The notes under the pieces are model-generated. The model was not told the DNA's origin. It saw only the letters and a list, made by a program, of their open reading frames with translations, and made no database searches. Positions 25,420 through 34,090 of a stretch of 64,000 nt of DNA are shown here, in pieces; position 1 is the stretch's first letter, and each line of letters begins with the position of its first letter. The stretch lies in NCBI GenBank assembly GCA_035358715.1, contig DAOPPX010000006.1, positions 11,618 to 75,617 on the forward strand, given 5' to 3'. This DNA comes from UBA8199 sp035358715 (GTDB lineage Bacteria; Verrucomicrobiota; Verrucomicrobiia; Limisphaerales; UBA8199). A program made the translations under genes and the position numbers.

Positions 25420-28146
25420 CTATTCGCCCCGCCGGATTTCCGCCACCTGGGCCGACCACGGCGGCATTGCACAGGCGACACGGAGTTGGCCATTCTCGAC
25501 GGTGGCCCAACTGCTGGTGCTGCGGCAGGGCTTCTTCGGGTTGAGGCCCAACCGTGCCAGCGGACAGCTCGCGCTGAGGGTGCGGGTTTGGTCGAAGAGG
25601 TTGAAGAGGTTGACGACGAAGGCATCTTCACCGGGCAGGACGTGGAGGTGTATTTCTTCGCTGAGACCGTAGAACTCGCCGCGCTTGTAGAAGGCTTCGA
25701 TCTGGCGGTAGCGGCGCATGGCCTGCTGTTGGGCCTGGACCACCGCGGGGTTGGGGCTGGTGCCGCCGATGCCCAGGTGCCGGCAGGTCGAGGCATACCA
25801 CCACAGGACCAGGCAGCTTTCGTTGTCCTTGCGCACGTCCACATGGAGGTAGAGGGGAACATTGCATCCCAGGTTGTAGTAGTAGAGAGAGCGGGCGCGG
25901 GTCTCCTTCAAGTCCGCCAGCGGGTCCCACATCAACTCGAAGCCCCAGTTTTCATCGTAGCTGCCCGGCAGGCCATGCTTGTAATAGACGGGCGTCAACC
26001 GGGGCATGCTCCCGCCCGCGATGGGGTCGTGCATCTCGATCAGGACCTTCGGGTAGCGGGCATGGACGCGCTGGGCAAGGTCGAGGCAGGCGCGGATGTG
26101 GTCTTCGACGCGGTAGGGAACGGGGTGGCCGTGGGCGGGGTTGACGCAGCCGCCGTTCCACCAATTGCCGTCAAACATGAGGAACACCGCGCCATCGGCG
26201 CAATTGGCCAGCAGCCGGCGTTCGGCCTCGTCGCGATACTGCCGCGAGCCGAGGCACAGCAACGGCCCGGTCATCTGGCGGGCGGGCGGCGGCGCGGGGC
26301 CTCGCCGGGCGTCGCGGGCGAAGGCGTCCGCTTCCTCCCTTGAAACCGGCGCGGCCTCATAGACCTCGATTTCGTCCAACCGCGGCATGTCCTGGCCGCC
26401 CCGGAGCAGTTCCACGCGCACCCAGCGCGCGGCGACCGGCGCGAAGGCAAATACCTTCTCTTCGAACAGGGGCTCGCCTTGCTGCTCGGCAACGCTGCGC
26501 CAGGTTGCGGCTTGCGAATCCGCGTTGTAGTCGGTGGCGGTGAGCAGACGCAGATGGGTGGCGGCGCGGTCGGTGTATTGCCGGGCATGGTCGTTGCCGA
26601 GGCGGATTGAGCCGATGGTATGGACCGCGCCGAGGTCAACCTCAGCCCAGGCGGGCATCTGGTCGGCAATCCAGCTTGCCTGGTTCCCGTGCCAGCCGTC
26701 ATTCAGGTGAGCAACCTGGTGGATGGGCATGGCTCCGCCTTGTAAGACCGAGGATGCCGCTGCTCTGGCAGCGGGCAGCAGCGCCAGATTGCGCCGGCCT
26801 TCGCGCACCGCCGGGACACGCAATGCTTCGACGGCGCGGGCCGACTCCGGCGGGGCCGTGCGCGCGGCTGCTTCGGGCCAGCTCTTCACCGCGTCCAGCC
26901 CCCAGCTATACTGGTGGGAAACCCAGGTTGCCAGCGGGCAGTGCAAGGCCAGTTTCAGCCCGAACCCGGACTGCATGTCCCGCACAAACGCGGCGCGGGG
27001 GCCCAGCCAATCCTCGCCCCACAGGAATGTGCCGAACCCGGTGTCCCAACCCGGATCAAGATAAAGCGCTTCGCAACTGTAAGCTTTGCCCTTCGCCGCC
27101 TCCTTTTCCACGATGGCCCTGGTGTAGCGGTGCGGGCGGTCTTCCCAGGCATTGGGCATGTCATAAAGTTGCTCCCAATGCACCGGCGGATTGTAGTCGG
27201 CTGGGAAACGGCAGCCCTTCTCGTCGAGCAGCGCGCGGAAGGCATACGCGGCCTCGGTGTAGCCGCCCTTCAGCGAGTGGTAGCGGACAGTGCCCAGGTC
27301 AACCGTTTCGCCCGGGGCAATCCGGGTCAGCGCCGCCGGCTCGCCCGAGATCATGCACGCGCCCCCGAACCGCAGCGCGGCGCCCTGGACGTCCTTTTGG
27401 ACGGAGACGACGCTGAAGAGCATGTTCTGCTGGTTGAAGACGAAGATGCCGAGCGTGCCCTCCCCGTGCGTCCACGCCCAGCCCTCGGAAGCGCGATGCC
27501 GCGATGGCACCTGCGAATACTGCAGGTCCTTGTTCATGCGGGGCTCATAGCCCGGTTTGGCAAGCAGGTCGTGGATGGAGAAGTCATTCACGTGCCCCTT
27601 GGGATCGGTCGCCCGCGCCCGCAGCGGCACTGCCACCCAGCGATCGTGCGCAATCTCGGCGGATACCTGCCCCCCCGTGTCTGCAACCCGCCGGACGAAG
27701 CCGGCTTCGAAGTCTGCCAGCGAGATGCGCCTGGCCGTCCGGTTGCGCAAGGTGATGCGTTCCTCCAGGTAAGGACGATTACGCGGCAGCTCGAACCGAT
27801 GCTCAAGTTCGAGCCCGGCCAACTCACCCCGGACCACGAGTTGGCCGGAGGAGGCCGCGACATGCGCGCCTCGCAGCCCCTGGCAGGACTCGAAGGTCTG
27901 GCCCCGGTCCAGCTCGGCGCGATAAGAGTAAGGGCCGTCGGCCAGGCAGAAACGGAGCTGCTTATTCTGGAACCGAACGCGCACCTGGTCTTCGCCCGTG
28001 CTCACGCGCAACTGCCAGTGGCGACTGGCCAGTTCGGCAGTTCGCGCGGCTGGCGGGGCGGCTCGGGCGGCTGGAGAGCAGCAAAGCGTCATCGGCCAGG
28101 CAATCAGGGCGCACGCGACAAAGGGGCTGAGTTGGAATGACATCAT
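25420..28146 (-). CDS. Exported GH36-like glycosidase with inserted F5/8-type C domain
   Basis: A 908-residue protein. Signal peptide about 1-29; N-terminal beta-sandwich (about 35-290); first part of a TIM barrel (about 330-430: ALYLDPGWDTGFGTFLWGEDW, split as ALYLDPGWDTG and FLWGEDW; FGLKLALHCPLATW); a discoidin/F5-8C-like domain (about 455-620: LNDGWHGNQASWIADQ, WAEVDLGAVHTIGSIRL, RWVRVELL); then the barrel resumes (AVFLMFDGNWWNGGC; KVLIEMHDPIAGG). Candidate catalytic Asp residues are those in FLMFDGNW and EMHDPI. An exported enzyme for alpha-galactosides or similar is inferred. Confidence 0.7.
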   Translation of the reverse strand: MMSFQLSPFVACALIAWPMTLCCSPAARAAPPAARTAELASRHWQLRVSTGEDQVRVRFQNKQLRFCLADGPYSYRAELDRGQTFESCQGLRGAHVAASSGQLVVRGELAGLELEHRFELPRNRPYLEERITLRNRTARRISLADFEAGFVRRVADTGGQVSAEIAHDRWVAVPLRARATDPKGHVNDFSIHDLLAKPGYEPRMNKDLQYSQVPSRHRASEGWAWTHGEGTLGIFVFNQQNMLFSVVSVQKDVQGAALRFGGACMISGEPAALTRIAPGETVDLGTVRYHSLKGGYTEAAYAFRALLDEKGCRFPADYNPPVHWEQLYDMPNAWEDRPHRYTRAIVEKEAAKGKAYSCEALYLDPGWDTGFGTFLWGEDWLGPRAAFVRDMQSGFGLKLALHCPLATWVSHQYSWGLDAVKSWPEAAARTAPPESARAVEALRVPAVREGRRNLALLPAARAAASSVLQGGAMPIHQVAHLNDGWHGNQASWIADQMPAWAEVDLGAVHTIGSIRLGNDHARQYTDRAATHLRLLTATDYNADSQAATWRSVAEQQGEPLFEEKVFAFAPVAARWVRVELLRGGQDMPRLDEIEVYEAAPVSREEADAFARDARRGPAPPPARQMTGPLLCLGSRQYRDEAERRLLANCADGAVFLMFDGNWWNGGCVNPAHGHPVPYRVEDHIRACLDLAQRVHARYPKVLIEMHDPIAGGSMPRLTPVYYKHGLPGSYDENWGFELMWDPLADLKETRARSLYYYNLGCNVPLYLHVDVRKDNESCLVLWWYASTCRHLGIGGTSPNPAVVQAQQQAMRRYRQIEAFYKRGEFYGLSEEIHLHVLPGEDAFVVNLFNLFDQTRTLSASCPLARLGLNPKKPCRSTSSWATVENGQLRVACAMPPWSAQVAEIRRGE

Positions 28147-28276
28147 AAGCTCATCGGATAACCGGGGCCATTACTAGCAGGGGGGGAATTCGCTGGCAAG
28201 CGGACGCGGCCTGGCGCCGCCATCATCGCCGGTGCGGCGCCTTGCCAGCCGCCTGCGCAGAACACATCCTTCCCGC

Positions 28277-29737
28277 ATGAACACGATTGGCACGGAGCAC
28301 GAATATGATCTTGCCGTCATAGGCGCCGGCAGCGCGGGGTATGCCGCGGGGCGGACCGCCGCGAGCGCGGGGCTCAGGACGGCGCTGATCGAAGGCGGGG
28401 AGGAGGTCGGCGGGCTTTGCATCCTGCGCGGCTGCATGCCGACCAAAGCGCTGCTCTACGCCGCGGAAGTTCTGCACCTGGCCGGCCACGCCGCGCCGTG
28501 GGGCATCCGCGCCGGGCATGTCGGCTTCGACTTCGCGCAGGTCATGGCGCGCAAGAATGCCCTGATTCAGAACTTCGCAGATTACCGCCGGCAGCAGCTT
28601 GCGGGCGGCAAGTTCAAGTTCCTGCGCGCGCGCGCCCGCTTTGCCGGACCGCACACGCTGGAGCTCAGCACGGGCGAACGGCTCGCTGCCGCGCACTTCG
28701 TCATCGCCACCGGCTCGGTGGTGTCGGCGCCTCCACTGCCGCAGCTCGGCCAACTGGGCTGTCTCACCAGCGACACCGCCCTGGAGCTTGAGCGGCTGCC
28801 GGAGTCGCTCATCGTGCTGGGCGGCGGCGCGGTGGCGGTTGAGTTCGCGCAGTTCTTCGCGCGCTTCGGGGTCCGGGTGACGCAGATTCAGCGCAGCGCC
28901 CACCTGCTGCGTTCGTTCGACGAGGATGCCGCCGGGGAACTGGAGAAGGCCTTTCGCCGCGAGGGCATCAACCTCTACACTGGAACGAAGCTGCTCGAGG
29001 CCCGCCGCGTCGGGAACGAGAAGGAAGTCGCCTTCGAGCAGAACGGCCAGGTCGTTCGCGTGCGCGCCGAACAGATTCTCCTGGCGCTGGGCCGGGAGCC
29101 GGACATCACCGCGCTCGGCCTGGAACAGATCGGCGTGCGCGTCGAAAACCGCCGCATCGCCACCAACGACCGGATGCAGACCAGCCTGCCGCACATTTAC
29201 GCCGCCGGGGATTGCACCGGGCAGCACGAGATCGTGCACATCGCCATCCAGCAGGGAGAAACCGCCGCCCACAACCTCATGCATCCCAGCCGGATGAGGA
29301 CGGTGGACTACCGCCTGCTGACGGAAGTTGTCTTCACCGAGCCCCAGGTGGCCGTCGTCGGGCTTACCGAGAAGCGCGCGCGGGCGGCGAACCGTCCCTG
29401 CCTGGCGGCCAGTTACCCCTTCAACGATCACGGCAAGTCCATCATTATGGACGCCAAGGAAGGCTTCGTGAAACTACTGGCCGATCCGGCAAGCGGCGAG
29501 ATCATCGGCGGCTGTTGCGTCGGGCCCGCCGGCGGGGAGCTGATTCACGAAATCATCGCCGCCATGCACAAGCGCATGACGGTGCATGAGCTGGCCGCGA
29601 TGCCGCACTACCACCCGACGCTGGCCGAGATCTGGACCTACCCGGCGGAAGAACTGGCCGCACAGGTGCCGGCAACGGATTGTGGTGCTCTCAGCGCAAC
29701 CGGAAGCCGCCCTGAAACACGACCTCGGCGAGGGTGA
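28277..29737 (+). CDS. Pyridine nucleotide-disulfide oxidoreductase (dihydrolipoamide/mercuric reductase-like)
   Basis: A 486-residue FAD flavoprotein. FAD-binding GAGSAG at 16-21; redox disulfide C48-ILRG-C53 (C-x4-C); NAD(P)-binding GGGAVAVEFAQFF; FAD motif YAAGDCTG; C-terminal dimerisation domain with the catalytic His/Glu string HYHPTLAEIW. It could be a lipoamide dehydrogenase, a mercuric reductase-like enzyme or a soluble transhydrogenase-like enzyme; no 2-oxoacid dehydrogenase genes or mer genes are nearby. ATG 28277 begins the conserved protein. Its last 47 bp overlap the convergent ubiA 3' end. Confidence 0.87.
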   Translation: MNTIGTEHEYDLAVIGAGSAGYAAGRTAASAGLRTALIEGGEEVGGLCILRGCMPTKALLYAAEVLHLAGHAAPWGIRAGHVGFDFAQVMARKNALIQNFADYRRQQLAGGKFKFLRARARFAGPHTLELSTGERLAAAHFVIATGSVVSAPPLPQLGQLGCLTSDTALELERLPESLIVLGGGAVAVEFAQFFARFGVRVTQIQRSAHLLRSFDEDAAGELEKAFRREGINLYTGTKLLEARRVGNEKEVAFEQNGQVVRVRAEQILLALGREPDITALGLEQIGVRVENRRIATNDRMQTSLPHIYAAGDCTGQHEIVHIAIQQGETAAHNLMHPSRMRTVDYRLLTEVVFTEPQVAVVGLTEKRARAANRPCLAASYPFNDHGKSIIMDAKEGFVKLLADPASGEIIGGCCVGPAGGELIHEIIAAMHKRMTVHELAAMPHYHPTLAEIWTYPAEELAAQVPATDCGALSATGSRPETRPRRG

Positions 29738-30587
29738 CAATCAGAAAGACGGCGCTGACCACGACGTTGAGGCGGAAAAAGGCGAGGTTGATCCAGTTGA
29801 GGCTGCGCCGGCGGGCGATCCAGTGTTCCAGGACGAGGCAGGCGACGATGAGCATCCAGCCAATGATATACGCGATGCGAAACCGGCAGAGCAGTCCAAA
29901 GACAAACAGCAGGCCGCACATCAGCAAGTGCGCGAGGAAGGCGGCCCGCAGGGCGTTCCCGGGGCCCCAGGCGACGACGAGGGAGTGCAGGCCATGCGTG
30001 CGGTCGAACTCGTAGTCCTGCAGGGCATAGATGATGTCGAAGCCGACCAGCCAAAGGACCACGACGGCGGCCAGCACAAGCATCTGGACGACTTCCCAGC
30101 GGGAGACATCCATGCCTTTGACAGCCAGCCACGCACCTATCGGCGCCAGTGCCAGGGAAATTCCCAGAAAGACGTGGGTGTAGTCAGTGAAGCGCTTGGT
30201 CAGCGAGTAAAAGCAGATGACCACGAGCGCCACGGGGCAGAGGTAGAAACAGAGCGGATTGAGCAGATAACTCGCGCCCACCAACCCGGCGGCTGACAGC
30301 ACGCAGAGGGCCACGGCGCTGGCCAGGGTGATCTCTCCCGCGGGCAGATGGCGCCTGGCGGTGCGGGGGTTGAGGGCGTCGAACTTGCGGTCCACGATGC
30401 GGTTGAAGGCCATTGCGCAAGTGCGGGCACAGACCATCGCGCCGACAATCAGGCCGAATGTGCGCCAGCCGGGCCAGCCGCGGTTGTCGCGGGCGGCCAC
30501 CGCCATGGCCGCGAAGGCAAAAGGCAGCGCAAAGGCCGTGTGGGGGAACCGCACGAACGAAAGCCATTTGTTAAGGGTCGAAAACAT
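29691..30587 (-). CDS. ubiA: UbiA-family aromatic prenyltransferase (UbiA/MqnP-like)
   Basis: About 298 residues, eight or nine transmembrane helices. It prenylates an aromatic carboxylate for quinone synthesis. The two Asp-rich Mg-diphosphate motifs are NRIVDRKFDALNPRT and DYEFDR. Clustered with ubiX; Verrucomicrobiota generally make menaquinone, so this may be the futalosine-pathway prenyltransferase MqnP rather than ubiquinone UbiA (inference). The chosen ATG lies within a 7-nt repeat (GGATGTT), and an in-frame ATG 18 bp upstream is possible. Confidence 0.88.
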   Translation of the reverse strand: MFSTLNKWLSFVRFPHTAFALPFAFAAMAVAARDNRGWPGWRTFGLIVGAMVCARTCAMAFNRIVDRKFDALNPRTARRHLPAGEITLASAVALCVLSAAGLVGASYLLNPLCFYLCPVALVVICFYSLTKRFTDYTHVFLGISLALAPIGAWLAVKGMDVSRWEVVQMLVLAAVVVLWLVGFDIIYALQDYEFDRTHGLHSLVVAWGPGNALRAAFLAHLLMCGLLFVFGLLCRFRIAYIIGWMLIVACLVLEHWIARRRSLNWINLAFFRLNVVVSAVFLIVTLAEVVFQGGFRLR

Positions 30588-30603
30588 CCAACATCCAAAG
30601 CCC
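30583..30603 (+). repeat. Short period-7 repeat at the ubiA start
   Basis: Two copies of AACATCC plus one variant (AAAGCCC) on the + strand. This is the reverse complement of the array at 31078-31112, and the two bracket the four-helix-bundle gene. It supplies the ubiA ATG. Confidence 0.6.
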
Positions 30604-30608
30604 AATCG

Positions 30609-31139
30609 TCAGCCGGCTCCGCCGGAGCAATGATGACTGGGTTCTGAAGACGAACGTCTCTCCGCCAGTGCATTTCGCCGCGCAGTTTGAATGCTCGCGA
30701 AGAAGATACGGACCAACTCGTCAGCCTCGCTCAAAACAAAAACGAGCGTTGGCTCCTCCGTGGCCCAGCCCTTGCGCCTGACGAGGCGCGCCCAGCGTCG
30801 CGTCTCGCGCAGTTCCTTGAGACATATCTTAAGCTTATGGATAAAATCATCCCGCGATTCGGCGTCCTCGGCCTCCCCGTGGTTCGGGTACGGCGATGTG
30901 CCACAGCGCAGAATCTGGCCGGCAATATGATTTCCGGCCCGCGTGTTTGGCAGCTTCTCCGACAGGTCAATCACCGCCGACGCAAATTCCAGCAAGCGTT
31001 CCTCAAGGTCAAACCTCCGTTTTCCGCCTTCACCCTCCCGGAACTCCCACGCGTCGCCCCCCGCTTCGCCAAGCGTTGGGTGTTGGATGTCGGATGTTGG
31101 ATGTTGGATGTTGAGTAACTGGCCTTTGCGTTTCTTCAT
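30609..31139 (-). CDS. Four-helix-bundle protein (23S rRNA intervening-sequence protein family)
   Basis: About 176 residues. The core RFDLEERLLEFASAVIDLSE, LPNTRAGNHIAGQILRCGTS, NHGEAEDAESRDDFIHKLKI and LKELRETRRWARLV matches the S23/IVS four-helix-bundle family (TIGR02436/PF05635 from memory), of unknown function; related folds serve as DGR accessory proteins. The ATG overlaps the ubiX TGA (ATGA). Residues about 10-22 (NIQHPTSDIQHPT) come from a 7-nt repeat array, so the native amino terminus may have been replaced. It sits oddly between two quinone-synthesis genes. Confidence 0.82.
   Translation of the reverse strand: MKKRKGQLLNIQHPTSDIQHPTLGEAGGDAWEFREGEGGKRRFDLEERLLEFASAVIDLSEKLPNTRAGNHIAGQILRCGTSPYPNHGEAEDAESRDDFIHKLKICLKELRETRRWARLVRRKGWATEEPTLVFVLSEADELVRIFFASIQTARRNALAERRSSSEPSHHCSGGAG
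31078..31112 (+). repeat. Period-7 repeat in the four-helix-bundle gene
   Basis: Five 7-mers on the + strand: GGGTGTT, GGATGTC, then GGATGTT three times. It is inverted relative to the array at 30583-30603 and translated in frame near the amino terminus of the four-helix-bundle protein. Confidence 0.8.
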
Positions 31140-31693
31140 TCTCTTTCCTCCGCCCACCGCGCCGCCAGCTTATGCGCCACGCCAAGGTGATCCAGCACCC
31201 GCGCGACCACCGTGTCCGCGACCTGCTCGACGCACTGCGGGCGGGAGTAAAAGGAGGGATTGGCAGGGAGGATCGTCGCGCCGGCCTGGAGGAGGAGCTC
31301 GAAGTTCTTCACGTGGATCAGGTTCAGCGGCGTTTCGCGGGGAACGAGGAGCAGCTTCTTCTTCTCCTTCAGCACGACATCTGCGGCGCGCAGGAGAAGA
31401 TTCTCGCTGTAACCGTGCGCGATGCGCCCCAGCGTGCCCATGCTGCACGGAATGATGACCATCGCGTCCGGAGCATTGGAGCCGCTGGCAAAGGGGGCGG
31501 TCATGCTGTTCAAGTCGTGGGCGACGGCGCCGGGAGGCAGGCGCAGGCCGCCCGGCAATTCCTGCGCGATCACCGACGGGGCGTACTGGCTGAGCACCAC
31601 GTGAACCTCGTGCCGGGCGGGCTCGAGGTTGTCGAGCAGGCGCTGGGCGTAGAGCGACCCGCTGGCGCCCGTGATGGCGACAAGTATTCTCAA
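31136..31693 (-). CDS. ubiX: Flavin prenyltransferase UbiX
   Basis: About 185 residues from a TTG start (31693), chosen because MRILVAITGASGS is the family's amino terminus and no ATG/GTG lies near. UbiX makes prenylated FMN for UbiD-type decarboxylases in quinone pathways. Motifs: ITGASGSLYAQRLL (FMN phosphate), IIPCSMGTLGRIAHG, NLLLRAADVVLKEKKKLLLV (20 residues) and ETPLNLIHVKN. Length fits the family. Its stop overlaps the start of the four-helix-bundle gene; ubiA follows. A ubiD partner is not in the window. Confidence 0.92.
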   Translation of the reverse strand: MRILVAITGASGSLYAQRLLDNLEPARHEVHVVLSQYAPSVIAQELPGGLRLPPGAVAHDLNSMTAPFASGSNAPDAMVIIPCSMGTLGRIAHGYSENLLLRAADVVLKEKKKLLLVPRETPLNLIHVKNFELLLQAGATILPANPSFYSRPQCVEQVADTVVARVLDHLGVAHKLAARWAEERE

Positions 31694-31795
31694 GGGTGTC
31701 GAATGGTTGAGTTGCAGTCGGACAGAATATGGCCACGCGCCGCAAATTGGGCAAGCGGGTTTCCCCGCCGGAGCGCCGAAACGGCTTGAGTCGTC

Positions 31796-33091
31796 GTGGC
31801 GCGCCCGCACAATGCCCGGGTGCCAGACCTGGCCAGAGTCTTTGACCGCCGGTCCCGCCCGGCTGGATGCGCCGAACGGCGGCTGGGGAGTGCGGCCCGC
31901 GCGCGCCCGAGCGCGTCCGGCTTGAGTGCCGTCGCCCCGGCCTGTCTGCTGCTGGCGGTTGTGCTGGCGGGATGCGCGGCCCACCCGCACAAACACGGGG
32001 CGCGGGTGCCGGATTGGGAGAGTGATTACCTCACGCCCGCGCCGGTGGCGCCGGTTGTCCCGCCGGCGCCCGCGCCTGCGCCGCCGCTGGTTGCCACCAA
32101 TCAGCCGGCTGAGACCTGGATTCCGCTGCATCGCTGGTGCAAGGCAAACGACCTGGCCGCCCCCTGTTCCCTGGGGACCGCGCCCTCCGCCCGCTGCGCG
32201 CTAAGCACGCCGGACGGGGTCCTTGTCCTTTGGGCGGGCAGCCAATCTGTGTATTGGGACGGTCTGGAAGTCCGGCTGGGATTCGCGCCGAAAGTGCTGG
32301 GCGGGCAGACGTGCGTTCACGCGATTGACCTGGAGAAGACCATCGAGCCGCTGGTCCGCGGCGCCTGCGCGGGCCTCCTGAAGACCAACGCGATCATTGT
32401 CATTGATCCCGGCCACGGCGGCACAGATTCGGGCGCCAGGAGCGTTTGGGGCTCCCGCTGCGAGAAGGAGTTCACGCTCGACTGGGCACGGCGGCTGGAG
32501 CCGCTGCTGGCCGCCAACGGATGGCGGGTGTTCCTGACCCGGAGCAGCGACGCGGACCTGTCGCTCTCCAATCGGATTGCCTTTGCCGAGGCGCGCCAGG
32601 CGGACGTGTTCCTGAGCCTGCATTTCAATTCCGCCGCGCCGGACCAGCGTGAGGCGGGCCTGGAGACTTATTGCCTCACGCCGACCGGCATGCCGTCGAG
32701 CGTCACCCGCGGTTACGGCGACGACGCGGCGCTGGCGTTTCCGAACAACGCGTTTGACGCCGAGAATCTGCAGCTCGCCTCGCGGGTGCATCGGGCGGTC
32801 TTGCAGGTCAATGGCCGGCTGGATCGAGGCGTGCGGCGAGCCCGCTACCTGGGGGTGCTGCGCGGGCAGAACCGCCCGGCGATCCTGGTCGAGGGCGGTT
32901 ACCTGTCCAATCCCCGCGAAGCCCGGCGCATCGCCGACCCGGCGTATCGGCAGAGACTGGCCGAAGCGGTGGCGCAGGCCCTCGTCCCGGCCTTCCAGGT
33001 GCCGGCTTCCAAAGCCGAGGTGGGGGGACGCGATCCGGAGGCCGCCAGCCGGAGATCGGAGGTTTCAGCCCCGGAAGCCAGGTTGCCTTGA
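31796..33091 (+). CDS. N-acetylmuramoyl-L-alanine amidase (Amidase_3), lipoprotein-like
   Basis: Up to 431 residues. The catalytic domain at about 195-400 has the zinc/catalytic residues of the AmiC family: IDPGHGGTDSGA (His), CEKEFTLDW (Glu), VFLSLHFNSA (His) and ILVEGGYLSN (catalytic Glu). It cleaves the MurNAc-L-Ala bond during cell separation or turnover. The lipobox-like string LLLAVVLAGC lies at about residues 51-60 of the longest frame (GTG 31796); a TTG at 31922 would place a typical lipoprotein signal at the very N-terminus and is a serious alternative start. A Pro/Ala-rich linker follows the Cys. Confidence 0.9.
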   Translation: MARPHNARVPDLARVFDRRSRPAGCAERRLGSAARARPSASGLSAVAPACLLLAVVLAGCAAHPHKHGARVPDWESDYLTPAPVAPVVPPAPAPAPPLVATNQPAETWIPLHRWCKANDLAAPCSLGTAPSARCALSTPDGVLVLWAGSQSVYWDGLEVRLGFAPKVLGGQTCVHAIDLEKTIEPLVRGACAGLLKTNAIIVIDPGHGGTDSGARSVWGSRCEKEFTLDWARRLEPLLAANGWRVFLTRSSDADLSLSNRIAFAEARQADVFLSLHFNSAAPDQREAGLETYCLTPTGMPSSVTRGYGDDAALAFPNNAFDAENLQLASRVHRAVLQVNGRLDRGVRRARYLGVLRGQNRPAILVEGGYLSNPREARRIADPAYRQRLAEAVAQALVPAFQVPASKAEVGGRDPEAASRRSEVSAPEARLP

Positions 33092-33162
33092 ACGCGCAAC
33101 CCGCCGTCGGCAGAGCGGGCCGATGAATGCGGAGAATAGCTGGCGGGGAGCCAAAAAAGCAG

Positions 33163-33188
33163 AAAAGGCATCCTTGCGGATGCCTTTT
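33163..33188. terminator. Bidirectional Rho-independent terminator
   Basis: An 11-bp perfect stem AAAAGGCATCC/GGATGCCTTTT with a TTGC loop, between the convergent amidase and pseudopilin genes. Confidence 0.85.
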
Positions 33189-33223
33189 CGCTTTGCTCTG
33201 TTGAGTTAAATTACCAGGTCGAA

Positions 33224-34054
33224 TTACGGGAGGAGGATGCGGTTGCAGCCTGCGCCGCCAGACACGCCATCGGCCTGCGGGTATTTGGTCGAGCTGTGGC
33301 CGAGGTCGCCCGAATTCTTCAGGGCTTCCTGCAGGCGCGAGCGGCTGAACCCCTGCACGCTGCCATCGGCCATTCCGACGTTGCCCTGCTTGGAGTGCAT
33401 GTTGTCCATCCAGGCCGGCCCCGCGTTGGCGGTGAAGTTGGTGCCGAGGGAGACCTTCGGCGTTCCCGTGCTCGGCGCGGCCAAGTACGCTGTCGTCGGC
33501 GGATTCGCATTGCCGCCCAGGTTGTGGTCACCGGTCAGGAACATTTGCGGCTGGGTTTCCGACGCGTCAACTCCCACAAAGTAGCTGATGTTCAGGTCAT
33601 TGGTGTAGGGAATCTGGCTGACCGTGGTCGAGCTGCTGCCGGTTGAATCGGCGAAGCTGGTTGCCGCCTGGCGGACCGAGGTCTCGTACTCGGACGGGCA
33701 GAAGAGGACCTTCGGCGTGCTCAGCTCATTGGAGCAAGCCAGGAACATCTTGGAGGCGCCGTGACTCCCGGACTGAGTGGTGCCGAGGAATCTGGCGTAG
33801 GTTTCCACGTCTTCCGAAGCGCCGCCCATCGCGCCGGAGAGGGCCATCGGCATGGCACCGTCGTTGTCAATCGCGAAGGTGCGCATGGCCAAGCCAACCT
33901 GCTTCAGGTTGTTGGTGCAACTGATGCGTTGCGCCTTGGCTTTAGCGCGAGCCAGCGCGGGCAGCAACAGGGCCGCCAGGATGGCGATGATGGCAATAAC
34001 GACTAACAACTCAATGAGAGTGAAAGCCCCGATCTTTTTGCGTAGGTTCTTCAT
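33224..34054 (-). CDS. Type II secretion-like pseudopilin with H-X9-DG C-terminal motif
   Basis: A 276-residue protein. Short basic leader, then the prepilin peptidase site GA/FTLIELL and a hydrophobic helix (residues about 11-33), a Lys/Ala-rich neck, and a Ser/Thr/Asn-rich globular domain ending with the verrucomicrobial/planctomycetal motif NVGMADGSVQGF near the C terminus. These proteins are exported, processed and methylated and often occur in many paralogues; their role is unclear. A good promoter lies immediately upstream and suggests a leaderless transcript. Confidence 0.9.
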   Translation of the reverse strand: MKNLRKKIGAFTLIELLVVIAIIAILAALLLPALARAKAKAQRISCTNNLKQVGLAMRTFAIDNDGAMPMALSGAMGGASEDVETYARFLGTTQSGSHGASKMFLACSNELSTPKVLFCPSEYETSVRQAATSFADSTGSSSTTVSQIPYTNDLNISYFVGVDASETQPQMFLTGDHNLGGNANPPTTAYLAAPSTGTPKVSLGTNFTANAGPAWMDNMHSKQGNVGMADGSVQGFSRSRLQEALKNSGDLGHSSTKYPQADGVSGGAGCNRILLP

Positions 34055-34061
34055 AAACTAT

Positions 34062-34090
34062 ATTGTATTCTTTTGTTAATTCTTTGGCAA
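34062..34090 (-). promoter_or_regulatory. Sigma-70-type promoter for the pseudopilin gene
   Basis: On the minus strand: TTGCCA (34090-34085), 17-bp AT-rich spacer, TACAAT (34067-34062). Only 7 nt separate the -10 box from the ATG, so transcription would start at or next to the start codon, and no Shine-Dalgarno sequence is present. Confidence 0.65.

Noticed and set aside
22598..25510. 970-codon minus-strand frame opposite coaB-like, recG and the immunity gene
   Set aside because: A shadow of three well-supported plus-strand genes; its product is Arg/Ala-rich with no domain.
26914..28140. 408-codon plus-strand frame opposite the GH36-like gene
   Set aside because: Antisense shadow; the minus strand has a signal peptide and catalytic-domain motifs.
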